Below are positions 18,809 to 28,842 of a DNA stretch of 64,000 bases, one piece after another. How positions within the stretch are numbered: the stretch's first letter is position 1; each line of letters starts with the position of its first letter. The position numbers and the translations under genes are program-made. Where the stretch lies: positions 124,001 to 188,000 of the forward strand of contig NZ_CP059348.1 in assembly GCF_013702265.1 (NCBI RefSeq). The letters are read 5' to 3'. Source of the DNA: Providencia rettgeri (GTDB lineage: Bacteria > Pseudomonadota > Gammaproteobacteria > Enterobacterales > Enterobacteriaceae). The notes beneath the pieces were generated by a model, which did not search any database, was not told the origin of the DNA, and saw only the letters and a program-made list of their open reading frames with translations.

Positions 18809-19681
18809 ATGGCTAAACAAGACCAACTCCACCGTTTCCTGTTTGAACAGCACGCGGTACGTGGAGAAATGATTACTGTCGATGAGACTTTTCATCATAT
18901 TCTAGAAAATCATGATTACCCAGAAGCCGTCAAAATGCTGCTGGGCGAACTGCTGGTTGCGACCAGCTTACTGACTGCTACTTTAAAATTTGATGGTGAT
19001 ATTACCGTTCAAATCCAAGGTGATGGCCCAGTTAAGTTAGCCGTGATTAACGGTAATAATTTACAACAAATGCGCGGTGTTGCACGTGTTGATGGCCCTG
19101 TTGTTGCGGGAAGTACGTTACAGCAAATGATTGGTAACGGGTTTATTGTCATCACGATTACACCAAAACAAGGTGAGCGTTATCAAGGGATTGTGGCGAT
19201 TGAAGGCAACAGCATTGAAGAGAGTATTGATGCTTATTTCCGCCAATCTGAACAGTTACCAACCCGTCTGTTTATCCGTGTTAGTGAACAAGATGGAAAA
19301 GCGATTGCAGGCGGGATGTTGCTGCAAGTTTTACCGGCAGCAGGAGAGACTAGCCACGAGTTTTTTGATCACTTAGTGCAACTGACCGCGACTATCAAAG
19401 GCAAAGAGCTCAGCGAATTAGACGTGAAAGAGGTACTTCATCGTCTGTATCATGAAGAAGATGTCACGCTGTATGACCCACAATCTGTTGAGTTCCGTTG
19501 CACTTGTTCACGTGAACGTTGTGAAGCGTCTTTAGCGACATTAACCCATGAAGATGTTATGGATATTTTGCACAAAGATGGGAAAATTGATATGGAGTGT
19601 GAATATTGTGGCTCGCACTATGTATTTATTGAATCCGATATCATCGGGTTAAATAATGAGCGAAATCAGCAACTTCACTGA
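18809..19681 (+). CDS. hslO: redox-regulated chaperone Hsp33
   Basis: Holdase chaperone activated by oxidation. The four zinc-binding cysteines of the redox switch are visible near the C-terminus as CTC (about residues 231-233) and CEYC (about 264-267); an additional Cys in RERCEAS lies between. The N-terminal substrate-binding domain starts with [16 protein letters not shown]. It has 290 residues, as in E. coli (292), and forms an operon with hslR. Confidence 0.97.
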   Translation: MAKQDQLHRFLFEQHAVRGEMITVDETFHHILENHDYPEAVKMLLGELLVATSLLTATLKFDGDITVQIQGDGPVKLAVINGNNLQQMRGVARVDGPVVAGSTLQQMIGNGFIVITITPKQGERYQGIVAIEGNSIEESIDAYFRQSEQLPTRLFIRVSEQDGKAIAGGMLLQVLPAAGETSHEFFDHLVQLTATIKGKELSELDVKEVLHRLYHEEDVTLYDPQSVEFRCTCSRERCEASLATLTHEDVMDILHKDGKIDMECEYCGSHYVFIESDIIGLNNERNQQLH

Positions 19682-19710
19682 TACGATTTAGCAACCTAAT
19701 TATGTGACGA

Positions 19711-19736
19711 GGGTGCAATTTTGCACCCTTTTTTTA
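19711..19736 (+). terminator. hslO terminator
   Basis: GGGTGCAA and TTGCACCC form a perfect 8-base stem with a 2-base loop (19711-19728), followed directly by a run of T to 19735. Confidence 0.9.
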
Positions 19737-19884
19737 TAATTTTAAAGGATTATAACGTGCTCTAAGTCTCATTATGAATTAAAAAAAATTATACATTTTC
19801 AATTCTTTGATAACTATCGCTGTTAATTAGTCGTAAAGATTTATGATCGTCGGCAGAATAGCTATGTTTACCAGGAGCAATATA

Positions 19885-21504
19885 ATGAGCGCTAAAAGCA
19901 TTACCCTGAAGGATCTCGAAAAGTACGGCATTCATGACGTCGCTGAAGTTGTTTATAACCCAAGTTATGAGCTGTTATTTCAGGAAGAAACCAAGCCAGG
20001 TCTTGAAGGTTATGAACGCGGTACCGTCACTACATTAGGTGCTGTTGCTGTTGATACCGGTATTTTTACAGGACGTTCCCCAAAAGATAAATATATCGTT
20101 CGCGATGATGTCACCCGTGATACCGTTTGGTGGGCTGACCAAGGTAAAGGTAAAAACGATAACAAACCAATGAGCCAAGAGGTTTGGAGCAGCCTGAAAC
20201 ACTTAGTGACCGAGCAGTTATCAGGCAAACGTTTGTTTGTTGTGGATGCATTCTGTGGTGCGAACGCAGATACTCGTCTGAAAGTCCGTTTTATCACTGA
20301 GGTTGCATGGCAAGCTCACTTCGTGAAAAACATGTTCATTCGTCCATCCGATGAAGAGTTAGTGGGTTTTGAACCAGACTTTATCGTGATGAACGGTGCA
20401 AAATGCACTAATCCGAATTGGAAAGAACAAGGTCTGAACTCAGAAAACTTTGTTGCTTTCAACTTAACTGAGCGTATGCAGTTAATCGGTGGTTCTTGGT
20501 ACGGCGGCGAAATGAAGAAAGGGATGTTCTCTATGATGAACTACCTGCTGCCATTAAAAGGCATCGCATCAATGCACTGCTCTGCAAACGTCGGTGAAGA
20601 AGGCGACGTTGCGATTTTCTTCGGCCTGTCTGGTACTGGTAAAACCACACTGTCTACCGATCCAAAACGTAAGTTAATTGGTGATGATGAGCACGGTTGG
20701 GATGATGACGGCGTATTTAACTTCGAAGGCGGTTGCTACGCGAAGACTATCAACCTGTCTAAAGAAGCTGAGCCAGACATCTATGGCGCAATCAAACGTG
20801 ATGCGTTATTGGAAAACGTCATGGTATTGGCTGATGGCTCAGTTGATTTCAATGACGGTTCTAAAACTGAGAACACCCGTGTTTCTTACCCTATCTACCA
20901 CATCGAAAATATCGTAAAACCAGTTTCTAAAGCGGGTCATGCGACAAAAGTTATCTTCCTGACGGCAGATGCATTCGGTGTGTTACCTCCAGTTTCTCGC
21001 TTAACGCCAGAACAAACTCAGTACCACTTCTTGTCTGGTTTCACAGCGAAGTTAGCAGGTACAGAGCGTGGCGTAACTGAACCAACTCCAACATTCTCTG
21101 CATGTTTCGGTGCGGCGTTCTTATCTCTGCACCCAACGCAATACGCGGAAGTGTTAGTGAAGCGTATGGAAGCGGCTGGCGCGAAAGCATACTTAGTCAA
21201 TACAGGCTGGAACGGTACGGGCAAACGTATCTCTATTAAAGATACTCGCGCAATCATCGATGCTATCTTAAGTGGCGATATCGAAAAAGCCGATACTATC
21301 AAGCTGCCAGTATTTGATTTAGAAGTGCCAACAGCATTACCGGGTGTGGATACCAATATCCTTGACCCACGTAATACTTACGCTGATAAATCTCAGTGGG
21401 ATGAAAAATCTAAAGACTTAGCGGATCGCTTCGTGAAGAACTTCGATAAGTACACGGATACCCCTGCAGGTGCAGCACTGGTTAAAGCCGGTCCTAAACT
21501 GTAA
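19885..21504 (+). CDS. pckA: phosphoenolpyruvate carboxykinase (ATP)
   Basis: Gluconeogenic enzyme converting oxaloacetate and ATP to PEP. The kinase P-loop is [14 protein letters not shown] (about residues 246-259), the metal-binding GDDEHGW follows, and the N-terminal [11 protein letters not shown] is the substrate-binding signature. The start at 19885 ([10 protein letters not shown]) has AGGAGC eight bases upstream; the in-frame extension to 19843 is not supported. It is 539 residues, equal to the family. Confidence 0.98.
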   Translation: MSAKSITLKDLEKYGIHDVAEVVYNPSYELLFQEETKPGLEGYERGTVTTLGAVAVDTGIFTGRSPKDKYIVRDDVTRDTVWWADQGKGKNDNKPMSQEVWSSLKHLVTEQLSGKRLFVVDAFCGANADTRLKVRFITEVAWQAHFVKNMFIRPSDEELVGFEPDFIVMNGAKCTNPNWKEQGLNSENFVAFNLTERMQLIGGSWYGGEMKKGMFSMMNYLLPLKGIASMHCSANVGEEGDVAIFFGLSGTGKTTLSTDPKRKLIGDDEHGWDDDGVFNFEGGCYAKTINLSKEAEPDIYGAIKRDALLENVMVLADGSVDFNDGSKTENTRVSYPIYHIENIVKPVSKAGHATKVIFLTADAFGVLPPVSRLTPEQTQYHFLSGFTAKLAGTERGVTEPTPTFSACFGAAFLSLHPTQYAEVLVKRMEAAGAKAYLVNTGWNGTGKRISIKDTRAIIDAILSGDIEKADTIKLPVFDLEVPTALPGVDTNILDPRNTYADKSQWDEKSKDLADRFVKNFDKYTDTPAGAALVKAGPKL

Positions 21505-21525
21505 TTTCGGGTAGTTCATATAAAA

Positions 21526-21571
21526 AAAGGCTCTACAACCATTGAAGATAACTTCATGGTGTAGAGCCTTT
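21526..21571. terminator. bidirectional terminator between pckA and yhhW
   Basis: AAAGGCTCTACA (21526-21537) pairs with its complement at 21560-21571, and an inner ACCAT/ATGGT extends the stem. A7 precedes and TTTC follows, so it can serve both convergent genes. Confidence 0.8.
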
Positions 21572-21604
21572 CCCATTGGTGTTAGCGTTTACTTACCTGA
21601 AAAA

Positions 21605-22303
21605 TTATTCCGCAGCAGGCAAGTCAAAAACTAAAATTTCACTGTCTTCATCAGCTTTAATGGTTAACTGATTTTCTTGCCAAATGGCTAAGCCATCGCT
21701 AGCCGTCGCTTTCTGCCCGTTAACTTCAATATTGCCTTTAACGACTTGGATCCAAACAACGCGTTTCTCTGCGATGTCGTAGGTGCTTTGCTCATTAGCT
21801 GGCAATGCCCAGCGCCATAAGGTCATGTCTTGGTTAACTTTCAGCGAGCCATCGCGTGCATCTGGCGATAACACCAATTGCTTACCACTTGTTGAATCAA
21901 AGCGTTTTTGCTCGTAACGTGGTTCGATGCCATTTTTATCTGGAATGATCCAAATTTGGTATAAACGCAGCTCTTTTTCATTACTTGGGTTGTATTCAGA
22001 GTGACGAACACCTGTTCCTGCGCTCATGATTTGGAATTCACCTGCTGGTATTTGCTCCATATTGCCCATGCTATCTTTGTGCTCAACTGCACCATCCAGT
22101 ACGTAGGTCAATATTTCCATGTCTTTATGAGGGTGAGTACCGAACCCTTGTCCCGCAGCGATGTAGTCTTCATTGATGACTCTTAACGCTGAGAAACCCA
22201 TAAATTTCTCATCATAATAGTTAGCGAACGAGAAAGTGTGCCAACTGTCCAGCCAACCGTGGTTTGCGTGTCCGCGTTCATTTGCTTGGCGTAAATAGAT
22301 CAT
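21605..22303 (-). CDS. yhhW: pirin-like quercetin 2,3-dioxygenase YhhW
   Basis: A 232-residue bicupin of the pirin family, very close to E. coli YhhW, which has quercetinase activity in vitro. The metal site is in GTHPHKDMEILTYVLDG (His at about residues 57, 59) with AGTGVRHSEYNP (about 97-108). The conserved start MIYLRQANERGHANHGWLDS fixes the N-terminus, with GGAGATGA upstream. It lies 220 bases downstream of the RyhB RNA on the same strand; in E. coli yhhW is also near ryhB. Confidence 0.95.
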   Translation of the reverse strand: MIYLRQANERGHANHGWLDSWHTFSFANYYDEKFMGFSALRVINEDYIAAGQGFGTHPHKDMEILTYVLDGAVEHKDSMGNMEQIPAGEFQIMSAGTGVRHSEYNPSNEKELRLYQIWIIPDKNGIEPRYEQKRFDSTSGKQLVLSPDARDGSLKVNQDMTLWRWALPANEQSTYDIAEKRVVWIQVVKGNIEVNGQKATASDGLAIWQENQLTIKADEDSEILVFDLPAAE

Positions 22304-22525
22304 TGAGTCATCTCCTTAAAAGCGGATATCCAATTTTCATTGGGCTCTTGCTTAACTTGTTGATGACAGTTTAGCCAAATTGCAGAAAGAGAAAAGTAGG
22401 CGGTATTAACCATAGGATCCAAAAAATTTGAATAAGATTCCGAGGTATCACCAAGATGATTTGTGGTATGAAATAGCAAGTTTTAGCAGGGGGGAGATAC
22501 AGTGTATCAATGGCAAGGCACAGAT

Positions 22526-22630
22526 AAAAAAATAGCCAGCATAAGCTGGCTAAAGTAAACACTGGAAGCAATGTGAGCAATGTCGTACCTCCTACAAGAG
22601 ACTGACTAAGTTAAGTCGCCTGCGGAAGAT
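22526..22630 (-). ncRNA. ryhB: RyhB iron-responsive small RNA
   Basis: The minus strand carries the conserved RyhB core ACGACATTGCTCACATTG followed by CTTCCAG, the segment that pairs with target mRNAs with Hfq. It ends in a rho-independent terminator TAGCCAGC-TTAT-GCTGGCTA plus seven T (stem at 22552-22545 and 22540-22533, T run to 22526). A strong Fur box (22633-22651) overlaps the predicted promoter. The 5' end is estimated from the promoter and is uncertain by several bases. RyhB represses non-essential iron-using proteins when iron is short. An open frame at 22371-22580 overlaps this RNA and has a misleading ribosome-site-like AGGAGG, but the RNA explains the conservation. The location next to yhhW agrees with the enteric map. 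Confidence 0.95.
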
Positions 22631-22632
22631 GT

Positions 22633-22651
22633 GATAATGATAATAGTTATC
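22633..22651. promoter_or_regulatory. Fur box at the ryhB promoter
   Basis: GATAATGATAATAGTTATC matches the 19-base Fur consensus at 17 positions. It overlaps a likely promoter reading towards ryhB (TTACAA, 17 bases, TATCAT on the minus strand), the arrangement expected for repression by Fe-Fur. Confidence 0.92.
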
Positions 22652-22788
22652 ACTATCGTTTGTAAAGGGTTATTTTTAACCAATTTTAGATTTATTTAAA
22701 CCCAGTGCTCAACTGCCTGATTTGGTTGAAATTAAATAATATCCATTATTTTTCAATGGATTAAATAATTTCATAAAAGGGTGAGCGA

Positions 22789-23985
22789 TTAAGCTTGATG
22801 GGGTAAGTTTTCTGCACACGCAGAAGCGGAACTCCACGCCCATTGGAAATTGTATCCCCCTAACCAACCTGTCACGTCCATCACTTCTCCAATAAAATAG
22901 AGGCCGGAAGACTTGAGCGATTCCATGGTTTTGGATGAAATTTCATGAGTATCGACGCCGCCAAGAGTCACTTCCGCAGTACGATAACCTTCTGTGCCGT
23001 TAGGTTGTACTTGCCAGTTATGTAATACGTCATCGAGAGCATCAATCTGTGCGTGGGTGAGTTGCTTGAGTGGGCAATCGGGAATCTGTCCAAGTTGTTG
23101 TAAAACCTCAATTAAGCGTTTAGGCAGCAGTGTCGCTAAGGTATTTTTGAGTGATTGATTAGGGCGCTGTTGTTTCTCATTGGTCAGAAATTCTCCCAAT
23201 GAAAGCTCTGGAAGTAAGTTAATACTCACATACTCGCCGGGTTGCCAGTAATTCGAAATTTGTAAAATTGCAGGGCCTGATAGTCCCCTGTGGGTGAACA
23301 GGATATTTTCTTTAAATAGGACGCCGCTTGCGGATGTGACCGTTGCCGCTACGGAAACCCCAGAGAGGGCTTGCAGCGCTTCAAGTAGAGGCTTGTGTAA
23401 GGTAAAGGGAACGAGTGCAGCACGGGTAGGGATGATGCTGTGCCCAAATTGTTCGGCAAGGCGATAGCCAAACGGAGTTGCACCTAAACCCGGCATTGAA
23501 AGCCCCCCAGTCGCGACCACCAGTAAGCGAGTACTTACTTGATCCCCATTTACCGTGACAACATATCCGTCATCCGTTTTGTCTACTTGGGTGACTTCAC
23601 TGCGTAGCTTGATAGTGACATTGGGCTGATCGCACTCACTTTTCAGCATGTCGACGATATCTTGCGCACTATTGTCGCAAAATAGCTGTCCTAAGGTCTT
23701 TTCGTGATAAGGGATCTGATATTTACCAACAAGCTCGATAAAATCCCATTGTGTATAGCGAGCAAGTGCTGACTTACAAAAATGAGGGTTAGTTGAGAGA
23801 TAGTTATTGTGATCGGCGTACATATTAGTGAAATTACAGCGTCCACCACCGGACATCAAAATTTTACGCCCTAATTTTTTACCGTTATCCAGCACAAGGG
23901 TATTTAAACCACGCTTACCCGCGAGTGAAGCGCAAAATAACCCGGCCGCGCCTGCACCTAAAATAATAACGTCAATATTTCTCAC
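22789..23985 (-). CDS. yhiN: YhiN/BaiN family flavoprotein
   Basis: A 398-residue FAD-dependent oxidoreductase of the HI0933/YhiN family. The FAD dinucleotide motif is IILGAGAAGLFCASLAG (about residues 8-24), followed by the family signature GKKLGRKILMSGGGRCNFTN region (about 36-54) and a C-terminal GEVMDVTGWLGGYNFQWAW region (about 366-385). The substrate of the enteric proteins is not known. It is transcribed away from pitA, from which it is divergent. Confidence 0.93.
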   Translation of the reverse strand: MRNIDVIILGAGAAGLFCASLAGKRGLNTLVLDNGKKLGRKILMSGGGRCNFTNMYADHNNYLSTNPHFCKSALARYTQWDFIELVGKYQIPYHEKTLGQLFCDNSAQDIVDMLKSECDQPNVTIKLRSEVTQVDKTDDGYVVTVNGDQVSTRLLVVATGGLSMPGLGATPFGYRLAEQFGHSIIPTRAALVPFTLHKPLLEALQALSGVSVAATVTSASGVLFKENILFTHRGLSGPAILQISNYWQPGEYVSINLLPELSLGEFLTNEKQQRPNQSLKNTLATLLPKRLIEVLQQLGQIPDCPLKQLTHAQIDALDDVLHNWQVQPNGTEGYRTAEVTLGGVDTHEISSKTMESLKSSGLYFIGEVMDVTGWLGGYNFQWAWSSASACAENLPHQA

Positions 23986-24363
23986 AATTAGAGCTCTCTA
24001 TATGTATATGATTTTTATCGTAATTACGATTATTTATGCCGCTATTTTACGCGATTTAACGTAGGTTGTAATGCAGCGGATCATCGAAGAATTAATGAAA
24101 AGTATGGTAGACGTATTATAATTAGGAAAAATCGCGAAAAAAGACTATTTCCCCCAGATATTCATAAATTATCATAAAAAAAGTTTCAAAAATTCAGAAT
24201 AACTTTAATTATGGTAACTAGATGATATTAAAAGGATAGTTTGTATTTGATGATTTTTTGATTGGTATTTAAATCAAAAAAAGGTCAGATTTCGCTTCCA
24301 CCGCTAGCGTTTGTCACTGATAATGCGCCGCGTTCATGTCCAACCAATAATGGCTTAACGTCT
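23986..24363. other. divergent promoter region yhiN/pitA
   Basis: The 378 bases hold no recognised gene. They are AT-rich and must include promoters for both yhiN and pitA. An open frame extends upstream of pitA to 24262, but its residues have no match to the Pit N-terminus, so it is treated as untranslated. Confidence 0.6.
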
Positions 24364-25851
24364 ATGCTACATCTTTTTACAGGTTTAGAATTTTACACAG
24401 GTCTATTGTTAGTTCTAGCACTGTTATTTGTGCTGTTCTATGAGGCGATTAACGGATTCCATGATACTGCTAACGCGGTCGCAACGGTGATTTACACCCG
24501 AGCAATGCGCGCTCAGTTCGCGGTTGTCATGGCCGGGGTATTTAACTTTTTCGGTGTCTTGCTGGGAGGGCTGAGCGTGGCGTATGCCATCGTTCATCTT
24601 TTACCAACAGACCTTCTCCTTAACGTGAGCTCTGCTCACGGCCTTGCAATGGTCTTTTCATTGCTACTGGCTGCTATCATCTGGAACCTTGGAACCTGGT
24701 ATTTAGGTATTCCGGCATCAAGTTCTCACACGCTGATCGGTGCAATTATCGGTGTTGGTTTGACCAATGCGATAGTGACAGATACATCGGTGGTTGATGC
24801 GCTGAATATTCCTAAAATGATCAGCATTTTCATGTCCTTAATTCTTTCTCCGGCTATCGGCTTTGTGATTGCTGGGCTGATGATTTTCATGTTACGCCGT
24901 TATTGGAGTGGAACGAAAAAACGTCGCCGTATTCACTTAACGCCAGCTGAGCGTGAGAAGAAAGATGGTAAACGTAAACCACCATTTTGGACGCGTACTG
25001 CATTGATCCTGTCTGCTGTCGGCGTGAGTTTCTCTCACGGCGCGAACGATGGGCAAAAAGGTATCGGTCTGATTATGCTGGTGTTAATCGGTGTTGCGCC
25101 AGCAGGTTTCGTCGTTAACATGAATTCAAACGGTTATGATATCGCGAGAACACATGATGCGGTGGTTCATCTGCAACAATACTATGAAACACATAAACCA
25201 GCCTTAAACCACGCAATTGAAAATACGCCTATGATGGCGGAGAACAAGCCAGAAGAAGGCGAGTTCCATTGCGACAGTTCACGTACGCCAATTATCTTAA
25301 ATCAAGCTCAGAAGATGCTCAGCGGCATTCAGAGCTATGATGAGTTAACACCTGACCAGCGCAACCAAACTCGTCGCCTGTTAATGTGTATCTCCGATAC
25401 TGCGAATGCCGTGGCGAAGTTACCAGAAACTAGCGCGAAAGATGCGAGCTTACTGAAAAAACTGAGTAATGACCTGCTGTATACTGTTGAGTATGCACCG
25501 TTATGGATTATCGTTGCTGTTGCGTTAGCACTGGCACTGGGTACCATGTTCGGTTGGCAGCGTGTTGCGGTGACTATCGGTGAGAAAATCGGTAAGAAAG
25601 GTATGACTTACGCACAAGGTGTATCGGCTCAGGTCACTGCGGCGGTCTCTATCGGTGTGGCAAGTTATACAGGTATGCCTGTTTCAACAACCCAAGTTCT
25701 CTCTTCTGCGGTAGCGGGTACGATGGTCGTTGATGGCGGTGGTGTTCAGAGCAAGACGATTAAGAGCATTGCGCTTGCATGGCTACTGACGCTTCCTGTT
25801 TCCATCATTCTGTCTGGTGTACTGTACTGGATTGCGCTGAAGATTATCTAA
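24364..25851 (+). CDS. pitA: low-affinity inorganic phosphate transporter PitA
   Basis: Proton-coupled inner-membrane symporter for phosphate with divalent metal. The two inverted family repeats carry the signatures [18 protein letters not shown] (about residues 29-46) and [15 protein letters not shown] (about 225-239). About ten membrane segments are evident, with a hydrophilic loop at about 250-380. The start at 24364 ([10 protein letters not shown]) matches E. coli PitA; the protein is 495 residues (499 in E. coli). It is next to uspB, the usual enteric order. Confidence 0.97.
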   Translation: MLHLFTGLEFYTGLLLVLALLFVLFYEAINGFHDTANAVATVIYTRAMRAQFAVVMAGVFNFFGVLLGGLSVAYAIVHLLPTDLLLNVSSAHGLAMVFSLLLAAIIWNLGTWYLGIPASSSHTLIGAIIGVGLTNAIVTDTSVVDALNIPKMISIFMSLILSPAIGFVIAGLMIFMLRRYWSGTKKRRRIHLTPAEREKKDGKRKPPFWTRTALILSAVGVSFSHGANDGQKGIGLIMLVLIGVAPAGFVVNMNSNGYDIARTHDAVVHLQQYYETHKPALNHAIENTPMMAENKPEEGEFHCDSSRTPIILNQAQKMLSGIQSYDELTPDQRNQTRRLLMCISDTANAVAKLPETSAKDASLLKKLSNDLLYTVEYAPLWIIVAVALALALGTMFGWQRVAVTIGEKIGKKGMTYAQGVSAQVTAAVSIGVASYTGMPVSTTQVLSSAVAGTMVVDGGGVQSKTIKSIALAWLLTLPVSIILSGVLYWIALKII

Positions 25852-25880
25852 TTAGCGTTAGATAAGACAAAAGCATTCTA

Positions 25881-25919
25881 AAATAGTGATGATCGGTTTC
25901 CGGTCATCACTATTTTTTT
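25881..25919. terminator. terminator between pitA and uspB
   Basis: AAATAGTGATGATCGG (25881-25896) pairs with 25900-25915 with a single wobble and a tight loop, followed by seven T. Flanking A and T runs make it bidirectional for the convergent genes. Confidence 0.9.
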
Positions 25920-25950
25920 GCCTTGAATAAAGGGAATAACAAATGCGAGG

Positions 25951-26286
25951 TTAATTGGCTATCACCATATAGACCAAACTCACAACGACTAAAATGCTTA
26001 ACCGGCTGATCAACATAAACTGCTTGCGAATACGTTCACAACGGAATATCACATCAGGATCGTAGTGCTCAAGGTACTGTTTGGTATTGATATAGCGGAC
26101 AAGGCGCAATTGCTTGTTCAGCTGGCCGTGAGTCGTGAAAAAGCCATTACCATCAACGGATTGATAAAGTAGAGGATCCGAATCCCTCAGAATAGATAAT
26201 AAAACGCGAATAGAAGAAAAATAGCGCATCATATTTAAGATGCACAAAATGCAGAGTGCCCAAAATAATGCAATTACACTGAACAT
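25951..26286 (-). CDS. uspB: universal stress protein B
   Basis: A 111-residue inner-membrane protein with a hydrophobic segment at each end ([17 protein letters not shown] and [15 protein letters not shown]). Length and order next to uspA are diagnostic. In E. coli it depends on sigma S and affects ethanol resistance; its biochemical role is unknown. It is divergent from uspA. Confidence 0.95.
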   Translation of the reverse strand: MFSVIALFWALCILCILNMMRYFSSIRVLLSILRDSDPLLYQSVDGNGFFTTHGQLNKQLRLVRYINTKQYLEHYDPDVIFRCERIRKQFMLISRLSILVVVSLVYMVIAN

Positions 26287-26719
26287 AATCCCCTCCTTAG
26301 AACGAACCTAAATTGCCCCGTTGTCACTAAAGGAAATACCGCCAAAATATTGCACTAACATCATTTATTTTCATTGTAGGGCATGTCGTTACTTAAACAC
26401 AATTCATTGCTTAAAAAAAGTGCAGATGGTTCAAATTTTGATTTCAAAAAAGCGGCCATCATGAGCTGTTAATTTACAGATTGTTGATTACACTTACTGG
26501 CATTGCGGTAATTCGAATTTTGAACCGATATATATTAATATTGAATGAATGATGTTATTGTTTTATCAAATGTTCTGTCTTTTAATCCTTAAAAATTAAT
26601 CTGCTAGATGTGATCAAAACGACACTTAGTTATCGCGATTAGCAGGTATAGTATATTCATAAGATATTGGTGAACGTCGTTAACCACCAGTTAAATCAGC
26701 ATTTGGAAGGAGTTTACTT
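26287..26719. other. divergent promoter region uspB/uspA
   Basis: The 433 bases between the divergent uspB and uspA genes hold no gene I can support. The uspA ATG is preceded by a good ribosome site (GGAAGGAG). No operator was recognised. Confidence 0.6.
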
Positions 26720-27154
26720 ATGGCTTATAAACATATTCTTGTCGCGGTTGATTTATCACCTGAAAGTAAAGTTTTACTGGATAAAGCAGTTTCTATGGCA
26801 AAACCGTACGGAGCCAAAGTCTCTATGATCCATGTTGATGTTAATTACTCGGATCTGTACACCGGCCTTATCGATGTGAATTTAGGTGATATGCAACAAC
26901 GCATCACTGACGAAACTCGTAATTCACTAAGAGACCTTTCCGCGGGTGCGGGTTATGACATCCAAGAAACCCTTAGCGGTAGCGGTGACTTAGGTCAGGT
27001 GTTAGTAGATGCTATCAAAAAATACGACATGGACTTAGTTGTTTGCGGACATCACCAAGATTTCTGGAGCAAGCTGATGTCTTCGGCTCGCCAGTTAATC
27101 AATACCGTTCATGTGGATATGCTGATTGTTCCACTGAATGACGAAGAAGAATAA
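26720..27154 (+). CDS. uspA: universal stress protein A
   Basis: Cytoplasmic UspA-fold protein of 144 residues, made under growth arrest and many stresses. It begins [22 protein letters not shown], the conserved first strand and helix, and the [19 protein letters not shown] stretch near residues 113-131 belongs to the class without the ATP-binding motif. It ends in the typical IVPLNDEEE. It has its own terminator. Confidence 0.97.
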   Translation: MAYKHILVAVDLSPESKVLLDKAVSMAKPYGAKVSMIHVDVNYSDLYTGLIDVNLGDMQQRITDETRNSLRDLSAGAGYDIQETLSGSGDLGQVLVDAIKKYDMDLVVCGHHQDFWSKLMSSARQLINTVHVDMLIVPLNDEEE

Positions 27155-27187
27155 TTTCTCATAGATAAATTGAAATATTATTCACTG

Positions 27188-27217
27188 AAAACGCCTGCTT
27201 ATGCAGGCGTTTTTTTT
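27188..27217 (+). terminator. uspA terminator
   Basis: AAAACGCCTGC and GCAGGCGTTTT form a strong stem (27188-27213) with a 4-base loop, followed by T to 27217. Confidence 0.92.
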
Positions 27218-27422
27218 GCAGCAAAATAATCGTCTGAAGGGAGTGATTGGCAGGTCAAGCAATTTTTTTTTCAAATGAGTAAAAAAAAACCTTGAATTGA
27301 GAATATAAACTAATGATATATTCAATAGGCAAACACAAATCGACCTCACATTTCCTAAAAAAAAAGATAAGAAATAGTGAGGCACCTCACAACAATATCC
27401 ACATTGAAAAAGGAAGACAAAG

Positions 27423-28757
27423 ATGGCGCAAACACTATCTTCATTCTTGGAGTCTGTCCAAAAAAGAGACCCTTCACAGCCTGAATTCCTACAAGCAGTG
27501 CGTGAAGTATTCACTTCTCTTTGGCCTTTCATTGAACAAAATTCAAAATATCGCGATCAAGCACTTCTCGAACGCTTCGTTGAGCCAGAAAGAGTGATCC
27601 AGTTCCGCGTGTGTTGGATGGACGATCAAGGCAAGGTACAAGTTAACCGCGCATGGCGTGTTCAATTTAGCTCTGCGATTGGTCCATTCAAAGGCGGCAT
27701 GCGTTTCCACCCATCCGTTAACTTATCCATCCTGAAATTCTTAGGTTTCGAACAAACCCTCAAAAATGCACTCACAACCTTACCAATGGGCGGTGCAAAA
27801 GGCGGTTCTGACTTTGATCCTAAAGGAAAAAGCCATGGTGAAGTGATGCGTTTTTGCCAAGCATTAATGACAGAACTTTATCGCCACTTAGGGGCTGATA
27901 CTGACGTTCCTGCAGGTGACATCGGGGTGGGCGGTCGTGAAGTTGGCTTTATGACTGGGATGATGAAAAAACTGTCTAATGACACCTCTTGCGTTTTCAC
28001 CGGTAAAGGTCTGTCATTTGGTGGTAGCTTAATTCGTCCAGAAGCAACCGGTTACGGCCTTGTTTACTTCACTGATGCGATGCTCAAACGCCATGGTTTA
28101 GGCTTTGAAGGCATGCGAGTGGCGGTTTCAGGTTCGGGTAACGTTGCTCAGTACACCATTGAAAAATGTATGGAATTAGGTGCAAAAGTCATTACTGCAT
28201 CCGACTCTAGCGGTACTGTCGTGGATGAAGCCGGTTTCACCCCTGAAAAACTTGCACGCTTAGAAGCTATTAAAAACAACTATGGTCGCGTTGAAGAATA
28301 CGCGAAAGAGTTTGGTTTAACTTACTTAGCGGGTAAACAACCTTGGGGCGTTCCAGTGGATATCGCACTGCCATGTGCAACACAGAACGAACTGGATGTA
28401 GACGCGGCTAAAGTGCTGATCCAAAACGGTGTTAAAGCTGTCGCGGAAGGCGCAAACATGCCAACCACTATTCCTGCAACTGAGCTGTTCCTTGAAGCGG
28501 GTGTTCTATTTGCTCCAGGTAAAGCAGCTAATGCTGGCGGTGTTGCAACTTCCGGTCTGGAAATGGCACAAAACGCAGCGCGCTTAAGCTGGAAAGCAGA
28601 AAAAGTGGATACGCGTTTACACCACATCATGTTGGACATTCACCACCACTGTGTTGAATTCGGTGGCGAAGCCAAACAAACCAACTACGTCCAAGGCGCG
28701 AACATTGCTGGCTTTGTAAAAGTCGCTGACGCTATGTTTGCACAAGGCGTTGTGTAA
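27423..28757 (+). CDS. gdhA: NADP-specific glutamate dehydrogenase
   Basis: Forms glutamate from 2-oxoglutarate, ammonia and NADPH. The catalytic lysine is in PMGGAKGGSDFDPKGKS (about residues 121-137), FKGGMRFHPSVN precedes it, and the nucleotide-binding motif is VAVSGSGNVAQYTIEKC (about 235-251). It is 444 residues (447 in E. coli). A ribosome site AAGGAAGA lies upstream of the ATG at 27423. Confidence 0.98.
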   Translation: MAQTLSSFLESVQKRDPSQPEFLQAVREVFTSLWPFIEQNSKYRDQALLERFVEPERVIQFRVCWMDDQGKVQVNRAWRVQFSSAIGPFKGGMRFHPSVNLSILKFLGFEQTLKNALTTLPMGGAKGGSDFDPKGKSHGEVMRFCQALMTELYRHLGADTDVPAGDIGVGGREVGFMTGMMKKLSNDTSCVFTGKGLSFGGSLIRPEATGYGLVYFTDAMLKRHGLGFEGMRVAVSGSGNVAQYTIEKCMELGAKVITASDSSGTVVDEAGFTPEKLARLEAIKNNYGRVEEYAKEFGLTYLAGKQPWGVPVDIALPCATQNELDVDAAKVLIQNGVKAVAEGANMPTTIPATELFLEAGVLFAPGKAANAGGVATSGLEMAQNAARLSWKAEKVDTRLHHIMLDIHHHCVEFGGEAKQTNYVQGANIAGFVKVADAMFAQGVV

Positions 28758-28767
28758 GGTTTAACTC

Positions 28768-28842
28768 AAAACGTAAGCGAAAGGGCGGTCGTGCAAGTTT
28801 GTCTGTGATAAACCGTACAAACGCCCTTCGCCGTTACGTTTT
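28768..28842. terminator. long inverted repeat between gdhA and rsmJ
   Basis: Two arms of about 20 bases (28768-28787 and 28822-28842, two extra bases in the right arm) pair nearly perfectly and end in AAAA and TTTT. The structure lies between convergent genes and reaches the rsmJ stop codon. It probably terminates both; the 34-base loop is unusual for a terminator. Confidence 0.6.

Noticed and set aside
22371-22580. Open frame for a 69-residue hydrophobic protein with AGGAGG upstream
   Set aside because: Its first half coincides with the RyhB RNA core and terminator and begins with TTG. The conserved features are explained by the RNA, and a strong terminator at 22526-22552 lies inside the frame.
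24262-24363. N-terminal extension of pitA by 34 residues
   Set aside because: The Pit family starts at MLHLF; the extension has no similarity to other family members and its first codon is weak.
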